Part shown: positions 51,301 to 62,222 of the stretch, piece by piece
Layout: the number at the start of each line of letters is the position of its first letter
Numbering within the stretch: the first letter of the stretch is position 1
DNA from: Ceriagrion tenellum
Lineage: Eukaryota; Arthropoda; Insecta; Odonata; Coenagrionidae
DNA: 64,000 nt
Assembly: GCA_963169105.1 (NCBI GenBank)
Contig: OY720642.1
Span: 81,012,716-81,076,715, forward strand
Direction: 5' to 3'
Program-made: the position numbers and the translations under genes
Notes under the pieces: model-generated
The model's input: only the letters and a program-made list of their open reading frames with translations
What the model was told of the DNA's origin: nothing
Databases searched by the model: none

Positions 51301-54300
51301 TCAAGCACAAGCTTGCTGTTGGAGAGCATCAAGGCATTTACTAACAGCACAGAAAACTTCTTCAGGAGGCTTTTCAGCGGAAAACTGTGAAATGTAAATG
51401 ATTAAAAAAATCATAAATTTCAGCAGACAGAGTAATCTATAATGATAACTTTCTCTGGCTTCTTGGAAAATCATAGTAGTTACCAGTATTAGCTTGTCTA
51501 AAAACAAAATCTAGAGATACAGTAATATATCTTGGAATTACGTTAACTTCTGATATATCATGGAGATTACACATACAAGACATAAGTGGCACAGCATTTA
51601 AAAAACTAGGTTTTGTTAAACCCATAATAGGAAGGTCCTTGGATGAAAAAGTCAAAGAGAGATGCTACTTCGATCTAGTTGGACTACACCTTGCATATGC
51701 CGCGAGCATTTGTGACCCTACTCATAAAGATTTAACCAAAAAAATTTATAAAATACAATGGAAAGCAGCATGTTTCATTAAAAACTGCTATGAGCTTACA
51801 TATTGTGTCTCACAACTTTTAGGGGGGTTAAGGTAGGAGCCCCTAGAGACTAGGAGGCTACACGCTAGGCTTAGGTTGCTTGAGAAATTCAGAACTGATA
51901 TTTTTCAGAGCGACACAGAGAATATTATCATGACTCCTCACTATATCTCTAGGTCTGGCAGATGCAATAAAATAAGAGAGATACACTGCTGAACAGATAG
52001 GTACAAAAACTCGTTCTTTCTATAAACAATAAGCGACCACAATAAAAACAGCTCCAATAAATACACTCCTATAATACATGTCGCCATTTCATCTACAAAA
52101 ACTTACACCTTTACACAGCTAGTGCCCTCACACCCCCTACTACATACCTATGTGGTGGCTCACTGAGAATTTTGTAGGCATAGGCCATAAAGCCAATCCA
52201 AGGGCTAAAAGAGGCAACCTCAATTGAACAAATAACCATACTGGAAAATTAGCCATGGTGGATCTCTCATACCATTTATACATGCCAATGTCAGATCTTG
52301 CATAGATTCGTCCAGATACATTTAAAAAATTATAAATAATGAAGAACTACAGTCAAAGATTTAAGAATTGATATACTTATGCTGATCAAAATACATACAT
52401 AGGTACTCACCGTTTTGCACTTGGCCTTGTAGTGATCAACAACTGGGGCACTGAGATCATGAAATGTCTTCAACCGTTTCATTATGGTCTCCTCATTGTC
52501 ATCCACACGACCAGATGATTTTCCACGGCTTAAAAGCCTTTCTTTCATAGTTTCATCACTTGCATTAAAAAACAGAATGAGAGTGCATGGAACAATCTGT
52601 GAGACAAAAGTCCATGACATCAAATTATTACTAATAATAATAACTTACTTATACTATACATCAAATAATACTTAACATCTTAAATTAAATTCTCGATAAT
52701 TACACATAACTTACTTCTTTTTCAAAGATTTCTCCCTGGGAAATATCTCTTGGGTATCCATCAATAAGATATCCCTTTGATGTAGATAGTTTGGCAAGAA
52801 TGGCCTCCTTCAGCAAATCCATAACTACATCCTGTAAGGATACATGCCAAAAAAGAGCACTTGTAGCAAAAAATGAGGCAATAAAATGATAAAAATATAA
52901 GATTTGGCCAATTACCTTTGAAGATACATGATCATCATTGTAAGTTTATGGGAAATCAATAAGAAGCCAAATAAATTAATTTTATACAGAACAATGCTGG
53001 TGGACAATGTTAAACGAACTAAACAAATAAATGTTTACTTTTAAGATTTCCAAGACTGGGCAAATGCAAAACATTTGAATTATCAATCTAGAGTGCCAAA
53101 GGAGAATAATGGAGCACAGCAGATGCATTAAGTAATGTCATGCACATAGTTCTACATTAAGACTTCCAGCATATTTGCTAAAAAATAGCTCATTAAAATC
53201 AGTAGTACAAGCCAATAAATGCTAGTCACTCAAATTTGATTAAAGATCATTGAAACACTAGAAAAACCATAAAGTAACCAATGATACTTCACATTAGAAC
53301 AGAGTGGAATGGATTATTCCCATTTGAAAAGACAAATTTCCCATTCCCATTTGTTCATATTCCCATTGGATTATCAATTGCGCTAGGATCACTCCATAAG
53401 ATTTAATTAGTCAGCTAAGGAGTCAATGCAATTTATACACTGGTTTGCTTTAGTGAAAACTCTCTCTTAAGCCAATGATCTTGAAACAATAACAACTTTA
53501 AATCAACGGACCACATCAAAGAGAGGAAATAATATTGGTGTGGTGTTTAACAACTGGCTTGCCACACCAATGACCTGGATTTAAATTTAGAAAGAGTAGG
53601 AAATTTCTCAATGTAATTCTTCTAAATACTTGCATGCTAATAGGATGGAATTTTAAGTGCATTATATTGTCATATATCTATACTTAATGCATCAAGTCTA
53701 CGAAGAAAAAATATCAGTTTCTGATAAGCATAATGTATGCATTGCTGCTTCTTAATGCATGTAGTATCATTTCACATTAGGGGTGGCAACAGACAACTCA
53801 AATTACTAGAGTGAGGGCTTTAAGGACAGCATTTGGACCACCGTATAGAACTGTGAACCACTTAATGCAAATCATTGAGTGGAGGCTATTACCACTTCCC
53901 TCTTTATACACCTAATCCTATTTTAATGTTAAAAAACTATAAATTCTCATATGTCCTTTTATCCTTTCCAAATGAAATCTTATCTCCAGTTCGGCAGTTT
54001 CAGGTCAGGCACCACTCTTTTTTTTGTTCTGAACAAAACAAAATGCCACCAAACGGTCTTAAGTCGGACACTTTTGTCGATAACTCTTATGTCATGAGCT
54101 TATTTATCAAACAATGCAAAAAATTTTATGATGCAGTAGTTTAATACATGTTATTTAATACAGACACAGTTTTAATCAATTAAATCATTTTTCGCTCCAT
54201 AAAAAAAATAAATGTGTGTCCAACTCCAGCCATTCATCTGGTATTGAGTTGGGCAGTTGTTTTTCACAGAATCTGCTTAGCTATGCATTGCTGTCCGGAT

Positions 54301-57300
54301 TTGAACATGATTTGATATAAGAAGGTGATATAATGAAGAAAAAGATGAGTGGGCAGGTTATTGGGTTATCTATAGTATGGATAGTATCGCCGGACAGTGT
54401 CGGAATTGCCTAAACAGAATAAAGTATATGCTATGCATTCAGTTTATTCGGGTTTTTCCCATGTTGATTCACTCCGTTGTCTCAGGCGTAACTTTATGGA
54501 ATTTGCGTAGCATATTGAATGAGAAGCAGTAACTTTGTGATTCCACATTTATTTATTGTAAACGACCCGGGTTTCGACGTAGCACGTCATCATCAGGTCC
54601 ATGGAGAGTGGAGAAATGGAGAGGTCCAAATGCTGTCACCTGATGATGACGTGCTACGTCGAAACCCGGGTTGTTTACAATAAATAAATGTGGAATCACA
54701 AAGTTACTGCTTCTCATTCAATATGTTGATTCACATTAACGGACAACAATTTCACTAATGTTATAGCTATGAATGTAATAAATTACAGCTAGTGTCCATA
54801 AATATGAATCAACGTGGGAGAAACCCGAATAAACTGAACTCAACAAATCACCACAGAAGCCTCTGTACCAATTATATGCTTTGCAATGCGATATAATGGG
54901 TTTGTATGGCGCGAACAGTTAAAATTCCACAGTATTTTTATGACAACTCTGCTCAGTGTTCGACTCCACACCCCCTGTCCGACTTCTGACTGTTACCAAT
55001 AAAAATTCTGAGATCATTTATTGAGTATGCCAAATAGGGCTTGGGCTAGTAGAGCAAATGGAGAGGAATAAAGCATGCCATTCCAGAACAGCTCATGATG
55101 AATTATTTGAATAAAGAAATAATGCTTAAAACTATCCTTACCAATGAAACTAACTCTCCCTTTTCCATGATTGCATTCAACTGTTTCCCTCTCTCTGATC
55201 CTGATGCAACCTCTGCTCTGAGAAGATCACCGCTAGAAAGGTGAGTGTAGCCATACTTTTTGACAATCAAATCACATTGAGTACCCTTCCCAGACCCAGG
55301 ACCACCTAGATAAAAATAATGAAATACTTAAAAAATAAAGAAATGAGAAAAGTTGAATCTACAGTCATGGACAAATATGTTCTAATCCTTCAGGAATGAG
55401 AGAAATGGCAAATAATACCTTACATTAATCATGTTGCTGATTGAGTGACCTACCGAAACCAAGGTAAAAGATGGTATAACTCCATGTAGCAGAATTTAAA
55501 AAAAAAAAATGATGGATAAATTTATACCGAATAACAAACTTGTAACTCTTTCAAATCTTCAATTCCTTTCAGAATAAGTTTTATTTGGAGGCATGGTAAC
55601 TAAAAGTGCATTGACTATTACTATTGTGCCAATTTCGAGTGTGATGACTTTGATCTGTAAATACTCCCTCTAACAGGAATGAAACTGATATCATCAACAG
55701 ACAATGGGTGCAGTGAGACGATGAAAGCCACACAGCATCAAGTACAAACATTGCTGCAAGAATTCCCTAATGTTCACAGGAAAAAAGTAAACCTAAGAAA
55801 AAATATAGATAGACATTCAAAGAGATTTATTTGTTGCATGAAAATAGTTAAACAGGTAAAAGGTATCAATGCACGATTCCATACATGATATTATTTATAG
55901 ATGTATCTCAGACCCAGGATATGAGATGAAAAATGTCCTGAAAATAAATTGGTATATGTTACAATCATAATGGTCAAACATCATACTGAATTTAACCTTC
56001 TTAGTGCTGACCCCTGCCAGGGGTTCTAGTGATAAATGTGGAGGGTAACTAGAATGAAATATATCACTCTAGGAAAATAAATATTATAAAGTTATTGTTT
56101 AAAATATCCATATGCAGTTTTTCTTATTGTGTATGCATTGAATTAGGTAATAATAAAAAAACGCTTATACTTCGTACAAAAAAATAATTATAATTATATT
56201 TGTGTGCAAAAGTTAAACAATATTTTGCCTATGAGCCGATATATCGGCCTGCCGCACTTTTTGCCTGAGATGCCAAAGCCGATATATCGGCCCGCCGCAT
56301 TAAAAGGGTTAAATCAAGAATTCTTATAAAAATAAACAATATGAATTAACTGAGGGCCTCCATTTCCATCATCGCAATAGCTTAAATATAAGAGAGATAA
56401 TTTAAAGGCCGAAGAGAGGGATAGCATTGCCTGCTATCCTTTTTAAAGGCTGTTTTACGCAGTAAATTTGACTGTAAAAATGAATACATGAGCTCTTTCA
56501 CGAGAACCATTTTACCAGTAAAGTGGCAAATAACATACTCCACGATACATTCGTATCATAAAACGTATCACATACAGTTGCAGTCAATGGATAAAAAATT
56601 CCCGACGCAACCCACCCAACTCTAGTGTATCGCTGGTTGCATTTTCTCGTAATTTGCTGTTTGCTTTTAAGTATGCTACATTTTGAGATCCATCATCCAG
56701 AGAATGCAGGTACCGATTTTTATGAAACAGATATTGAAATGTAGCTAGTAGATATCCGCGTTAATAAGGACACCTAAAAATTTTCAACTATATTAGAGGC
56801 ATTTTTCACAGGGGTAAAGGAAAAAAAGAGCCCATTTTTTTCAATCCTTATATGTACTCAAACTTTAGGGGATTATTACGCAAATACCAAGTTTTACGGG
56901 TTCTTTATTGTTTCCATGGCTTCTCTTGTAATACTCAGGTAATAACGGTTCTCTTTTACCCACACTCAAACACTAATAAAGTCAATTTTGTGACTTAGTT
57001 CTGACCATGCAATGGAGAGAAGATGGAAGTGTATCTTTTCTGTGGCCCTCTGATGCTCCTTCATTCTGCATTTGATTGCCCCCTCTGTTTGGCCTAAGAA
57101 ATATTGCCCAAAGATGAGCATTATTTAAATACCCTTTCATGCATGACATTGAGAATCCTGTTCTGAGGCTTAGGAATGACATATCCTATTTTCTAGAAGT
57201 ATAGAATTTCTCTTTTCCGTGGCCCACTGATGCTCCTTCATTCTGCATTTTATTGCCCCCTCTGTTTGGCCTAAGAAATATTGCTCAAAGATGAACATTA

Positions 57301-58938
57301 ATTACATACCCTTTCATGCATGACATTGAGAATCCTGCCCTGAAGCTTAGGGATTACATCTCCTATTTTCTGCCATCTCTGAAATACATGGCATATTCCA
57401 GTAGCTTTCCCTCCATTCATTTTTAGGCCAGGGTGTTGATTCTGGTTCTTCCATTGCTTGGAGGTAGCTAATTCTAAGAAGCAAGGTTAGCAAATTCTAA
57501 GAAGCAACATTATTCCTGTACCTACCCATCAAGTTAGCAGTTGCTAATGTTCGGGCATCTTTGATAAGTTAGCAAATTATCCCACCATAAAGTGACGTAA
57601 TGCCCAAAATATTGACAAAACAAGGATGCAATTTATTGAGGCTAGCAATGGTGAAGTACGTAGGTATATCAATTCGACAACAAACAGTTAAAACTACTTT
57701 TGGTAATGTTGGTTCTCAGGTTTCCGCGGAGCTGTAATGTAGATCTCTCCATGTTTCCAGAATTTCTTCCGCGTAGGTTGTTTGTGGGACAACAGTTTCG
57801 CTGGCAGTCCTGCCAGCGAAACTGTTGTCCCACAAACAACCTACGTGGAAGAAATCCAGGAAACATGGAGAGATCAACTTTTGGTAATGATCTCGTTAAT
57901 TTTTTCTGGTAAATATTGATTGCACACAATATCTGTGATATTGTATTTTCGTTTGCCCTTGATTTATAGCTATTTTTTTATGCAATCGAAGGCAAAAGTT
58001 AGCAATTAATCAAGTATTAAATGCAAGGTAAACTTATGTGTGCCACTTGATGTTATTCTGTGAAAATACTTTGAAGTCATCAAGATCGTTGTTAAAAGTT
58101 GACGCATCTCATTCAAAAAAATAAGCATGGTAAAGGTCTGTAAACTCAATTAAGTATTGATTGTTTTGATAATGATGTTCCCTTGGCTAGGCATTATTGC
58201 ATGAAGTATACCATTCGCAAGCAGAAGTAAAGTGAGCCCCAAGAATGTTGCATATATGATAGTGTATCAGTAAATACCAATGTTGTTAGCATTTCAATAC
58301 ATTTACGTCTAAGTTACGTAACGGTACAAACTTAACATTAAAATATTCTTAAGTAAGAACTATTACTTTATAAATTACCAATATTATATGGAAGTGCAAG
58401 TCAAAGAATCTGACCTGAAAAGTCTGGAATTAACAATCAAGCAATAAATCTATTTGTACAATAGGGGTCATACGACAACAAATAGTCCATTGTATAAAGG
58501 GAAAGATTTCCATTCGAGAAAACAGAATTACAGAAATTCAAGGAAGTAATAACAAGGCTTAATCTGAAGCAATGTCATGAGGCGTTTATGTAATTCCAAA
58601 AAAAAGTACAAAATAATATTGCGTTTTTCACACTTTTAATTTAATTTGATGACTTTTTTTTAGCGTCAACCATTCAAAATTGGCACTCTTTTCGTTACTG
58701 ATTATGTAAGCGAAAAAAAGAGAAAAGTAAAAACAGACGCTGGGAAGACGTAATGAAAATTCGTTGCACAATAGTTTCTGTATTAAGAAACCCAACGCCA
58801 TAGTAACAAAGTTGTCTAAGCTCATCTCTTGTTCATATTTACCGAACGTTATTCACAATAACTCACCCAACACCCATATCATTGGCAAGTTGGCGCTTTT
58901 TAAAGGTGCCAAATCGTACTCCTTCCTAGCAATTTGTG
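51301..58938 (-). CDS. AK1: Adenylate kinase 1 (cytosolic AK1 type), N-terminal end not fixed
   Basis: Exons in transcription order: about 58938 (or 58925)-58867, 55305-55142, 52831-52715, 52596-52411, 51384-51301. Phases agree throughout. Exon 1 of those seen encodes [19 protein letters not shown], joined by G|GT to [20 protein letters not shown], completing the P-loop GGPGSGKGT. Then come [20 protein letters not shown] (AMP site), [53 protein letters not shown], the short lid [15 protein letters not shown], and the end [18 protein letters not shown] to QQACA. It catalyses ATP + AMP = 2 ADP. The short lid and order match AK1; UMP-CMP kinase is excluded by the N-terminus and GDLLRAEV context. 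Upstream of 58945 the frame is closed, so the initiator is either Met 58882 or, more likely, in an exon further right. The introns contain a LINE fragment, PLE fold-backs and a palindromic element. Confidence 0.88.
51519..51995 (+). mobile_element. LINE RT C-terminal fragment in AK1 intron
   Basis: One frame reads [14 protein letters not shown], then [54 protein letters not shown], a TAG in place of Trp, then [20 protein letters not shown]. This is the thumb and connection region of CR1/Jockey-type LINE RTs ('YLG(I/V)..(S)DLSW...LGF..R', 'P.LEYAS..WDP', 'KIQR.AARF'). There is no palm domain. Confidence 0.72.
54437..54842. repeat. Nested fold-back with hammerhead-like cores, AK1 intron
   Basis: Inner arms 54511-54597 and 54639-54725 (87 bp, nearly perfect) flank a 41-bp loop. 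Outer arms 54437-54471 and about 54797-54842 (CAGTTTATTCGGGTTT...GTTGATTC) are also inverted, so the whole structure is about 400 bp. Both inner arms contain CTGATGA-T-GACG-TGCTA-CGTC-GAAA-CCCGGG. No protein domain lies between the arms. It shares ACTTTGT..TTCCACAT with the fold-back at 25765-25853. Confidence 0.82.
54640..54672 (+). ncRNA. Hammerhead-ribozyme-like core (plus-strand arm)
   Basis: CTGATGA 54640-54646, extra T, stem II GACG 54648-54651 with CGTC 54657-54660 around loop TGCTA, GAAA 54661-54664, then CCCGGG (two-pair stem III with CG loop) and TT. The minus-strand arm (54596 downward) has the same core but ends ...CCCGGG-TC-GTTTA. TC gives the preferred U-H cleavage site, and GTTTA can pair with the TGGAC just before CTGATGA as stem I (two G-U pairs). 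The minus-strand copy is therefore the better candidate. Confidence 0.45.
55991..56313. mobile_element. Small TIR element with paired GCCGATATATCGGC palindromes
   Basis: The ends are TTTAACCTTCTTAGTGC and, reverse complemented, TTTAACCCTTTTAATGC, giving 323 bp. Near the right end a perfect 14-bp palindrome GCCGATATATCGGC occurs at 56235-56248 and 56278-56291, 43 bp apart, each followed by a C-C-(T/C)-GCCGC-like block. It is noncoding and lies in an AK1 intron. Confidence 0.68.
57033..57380 (-). mobile_element. Tandemly duplicated GIY-YIG nuclease fragment (PLE-type)
   Basis: Two direct copies with an offset of 177 bp (57033-57209 and 57210-57380). Each encodes on the minus strand [19 protein letters not shown] followed by (R/W)ATEK, the GIY-YIG block 'YIGQT.RSI..R.KEH'. 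The expected upstream tyrosine motif and catalytic Glu region are decayed. Some identity is lost between the copies, so the duplication is old. AK1 intron. Confidence 0.6.
57742..57875. repeat. 134-bp near-perfect palindrome (66-bp arms, 2-nt loop)
   Basis: Arms 57742-57807 and 57810-57875 differ at only a few positions (for example GCGTAGG/CCTACGTGG, CCAGAATT/ATCCAGG). The centre is GCTGGCAG-TC-CTGCCAGC followed by GAAAC, and each arm ends in CATGGAGAGATC. Both strands therefore encode similar short peptides. The CAGC-GAAAC at the centre looks like the 3' half of a hammerhead stem II, suggesting PLE termini joined at that point. Confidence 0.8.
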
Positions 58939-58944
58939 CTGCCT

Positions 58945-61333
58945 ATTGCAAGAAAAATGAAAATAAATTCATGAGTCAATTAATTCTTAAGCTAGAACAT
59001 AAATCCAGAAGAAAGCAAACACTGCTACTTGCTTGTAGCAAAATATCATCTCGTAAAACCTTACCATTTCAATTTGGTAGTTTTCTAATAATATCAGCAA
59101 GCAAAGATACCGCCCTAGCTGCTTGCTGGTGGTCAGGTCAAGAGCAAACAAATATCGATTCTTTTTATATATATTCGATAGTCAATTGTTTCAAATTTCA
59201 AAATACAGCAATTCTAAGGTTTGATTTGGGATGTGTTTCGTTCGATCGTTAATTATAATTTTTACTGAATTATTTTCGTGCTAAATATTACTTATCGTTG
59301 TGATTCGTGATCAAGTTACCACGTTCATACGGTCATATTATCGTAATTGCATATATTTTATTTACTTTATCTCCCATTGCGTAAGTTAGAAATTGAAGAT
59401 AGTGATTTGTATGATACGGAAGGTGAGATCTTGATTGCCTGAAAATGGGAATGCAATTGATAATTTTGCCAATGACCCGTGCTGTACGTGTTGTGATATT
59501 TTATTGTGATAGTCTTTAAATAGATCTGGCCCAGAAGTGACCTTCACTCGTCTGCTCCGAAATAGAGAGCTTGTAACACTATCTACAGTTATTGGGCTTT
59601 GGCCCAAGTCTCAACCGAATACTTAGTGCGTCAAGGTTCTTATGTAGGCCAGCCATTAGGACAAGCAATTTATGTTATTTGTAAGCTTTAGCTCTTTGGA
59701 AATTGACCAACTGAGATAAAGAGCTTGCATTTACATATAATGAAACTGTATCTCAGTATTTTTTGTCTCAATGCGTTGAACTTCAGTTTGTTAGCGTCAA
59801 GAAAAGGCGTCACAGCAGTGCCTTAATCTATCGTAAGGGCTTTAAATGTGCATTTTCTCGATTTTAAGAGCTCTGTCTGACTCCTATTTGAGATTCATGC
59901 ATGGGCATGGTGTCATGAAAAAAATGACACACAACATTCTTGTTCGAAGTACAGTTGTAATTCCACATGCGAAACAAGGTCTCTTTTCTGTTTTACCCAC
60001 GTAATTCACTCTCGTAGCGAATTATGACTGGATTGGCACCGACAGTCATTGAAACGTGTCCCTATTTTAATATTTCATAGCATTCGTTCTGCTAATATAT
60101 TCATTGTGCTCACATAACTCAGAGTATCTTTCGGGCGTGGTGTCGTATTCTGGTTATCATGTCAGTGGGTCCGTAATTGATTCCCTGAAAGGGTACTCAT
60201 GTCAGTTAGCTAAGGTATATATTTGTACCCCAACCAAAGTCATGTGAGAGATGTCATCATAGACCACTTAATCCTGCTAGATGATCGGTGCTGTGAATCA
60301 TGAATGAATCGCTACTAACGAATGATCGGAAACATGTCATGTCTGTAGACAGGTCAATTTATCATAGGCCTTAGATCAATATATTGCCCGATATTTTATA
60401 CTCCCTTTTCTCAATCTCTCACTCAAGTCTTATTTTATTCTACAAACATGAAAGTGTTATGGGCAAAACTTAAGGGTGTTGAAGGACTCAACTAAGCAAG
60501 GCTCTCAGCTTGCCAGTGGGTGCTAGCATTCCTGTGGTGAAGTCCAAAACGCTTTGGCCATTTGGGGTTTATGCTAAGAGTGGGTATGAAAAAGTACAAA
60601 AAGCCTGTATGATGCAGATACATGTTTATTTCTCTTCAGAACTTTCAAAGCTAGTCTGAAAGTGATCCTCTAGCTAGGGAATGGACAATGCCAGAGTAAA
60701 CTCTTTCCATGCTAGCTGAAGAACATAAATTTGTATAAGATTGAATTAATGCTTTTTAGCTCCTTTTCAGAAACTGGGCTTTTAATGAGGTTTTTTTTTT
60801 ATTCCTTTGGTTGCTGTTCTCAGTTTTAGGTTTCATGAATAGCTTAATTTCCTAAGACTAGGTGGGACAACCACAACTTAATAATTTAAGGCAACTATAA
60901 TGGAAAGCTTTGGACAAACATGACTAACTTAATTGATTTTTGGAGTATCCACTGATTACAACCGATTCATGTAAGAATCTTGCTTCTGATATCTACAGTA
61001 CAATCATTTGAACAGTAAAGTTAAGAGAATTGAATACAGAACTGCTGTTTTCTGAACCACGTTCAGGATTTACTATTTATTAAAAAGTAGAATAAGACAT
61101 TCAGTACAAAGAAAAACATCACATCTGTAACTGCCAATGGGTCAATAAAAATTAAAGCATGGAGAGCCGAAAAATTTTATTACACAAAATTATGATTTAT
61201 ACAGGTAGATCTTCCAATTCCTTGAGGAGGGAAGTCGGAAGTTTTGGCAGATATTGTTACACTTACGTCACTTTTTGGCAAGCACTTCTCTCACTGAAAA
61301 TGAGTCCTTGTACACTGTGATGGTGGTCTGTCT
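58945..61333. other. AK1 upstream region to YME1L1 3' end
   Basis: No exon recognised. The AK1 promoter and possibly its first coding exon should lie here. The 162-codon plus-strand frame at 58764-59252 is antisense to the AK1 exon and has no family motif. YME1L1 3' UTR occupies the right part; TTTATT near 61075 is a possible poly(A) signal. Confidence 0.4.
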
Positions 61334-62222
61334 TCACTGTTTTTCTGGGGCCTCTTTACCCAACACAATGGCCTTGATGTCATCGGCATCAAGAGTTTCA
61401 TACTTCAAAAGAGCCTCAGCCAATAACCTATGTTCCTTCTGGTGGTTTTTCAGAATGGTCTTCGCTCTTTCATATGATTCCTAAATGGATGATGAGACCA
61501 TGGAACTAAATTAGTCATTTAAGTTACTTAAAATTTTATATAATTTGAAATGGTTTCATCCTTCCTCATATAGGAACAGCCACAAATAATTCTACTTCAA
61601 AAGCCACTAAATTAGCAGGAAAAGTGGATATTTAATATTTACCTTTGACAGCCAGACAAAAATATAATTTTCAAAAATTTGAAGCAATTTAAAAGCTGCA
61701 GAGAGGAAAAACTAATTTTACCCCCATGATTTCAGAATGCAAACACAGAAGTAAAACGACTAACACTTCATTGATGAGAGTTTCAAATATTCCCCGACAT
61801 TCACTATACTGAACAGGGGTTATTCAACTGCAACATGAAGCTATTTAAAGAGACCAAATGATTACACACTAAGCAACCCATCCTTGCACACAGTAAAACA
61901 AAGTCCTAATACACAGAGAATCTGCGAGAGCTTGACACTTCACTAGGCAAATATGGCTGCTCATCTAAGTACACCATAATAAAAATTGACCACATGTATA
62001 GGAAGAATAACCATAATCAACATAAACACCTAGGAAAGCTCCTACTAGCCCATGTATTACCTGTAAAATCCTTTTTATTTCTGCATCAAACATCTCACTT
62101 GTACTTGGACTCAAGTCATTAACTGCAACAAAGCTTTTGCTATTGTCATCAATAGTTCTTAATCCTGCCTTCTCTGACATTCCCCACTGCTTTACCATGT
62201 GTGTTGCTATTGATGTAGCTTG
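61334..62222 (-). CDS. YME1L1: ATP-dependent zinc metalloprotease YME1L1, C-terminal two exons (partial)
   Basis: Exons 62222-62061 and 61480-61334 (stop TGA) join in phase 0. They encode QATSIATHMVKQWGMSEKAG ... EMFDAEIKRILQ and ESYERAKTILKNHQKEHRLL, then AEALLKYETLDADDIKAIVL and a short tail to EKQ. Human YME1L1 ends with the same order: A..IA..MV..(F)GMSEK.G, (E)I..LL..SYERAK.IL..H.KEH..LAEALL.YETLDA.EI. This is the helical end of the M41 protease domain of the i-AAA protease. In the mitochondrial inner membrane it faces the intermembrane space and degrades or processes inner-membrane proteins such as OPA1. The AAA module and the HEXXH zinc site are in exons beyond 64000. The last intron inside the window runs right from 62223 and contains a LINE fragment. 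Confidence 0.9.

Noticed and set aside
58764..59252. 162-codon plus-strand open frame
   Set aside because: It is antisense to the AK1 exon at 58867-58938, has no recognisable motif and no transposon context; length alone is not enough.
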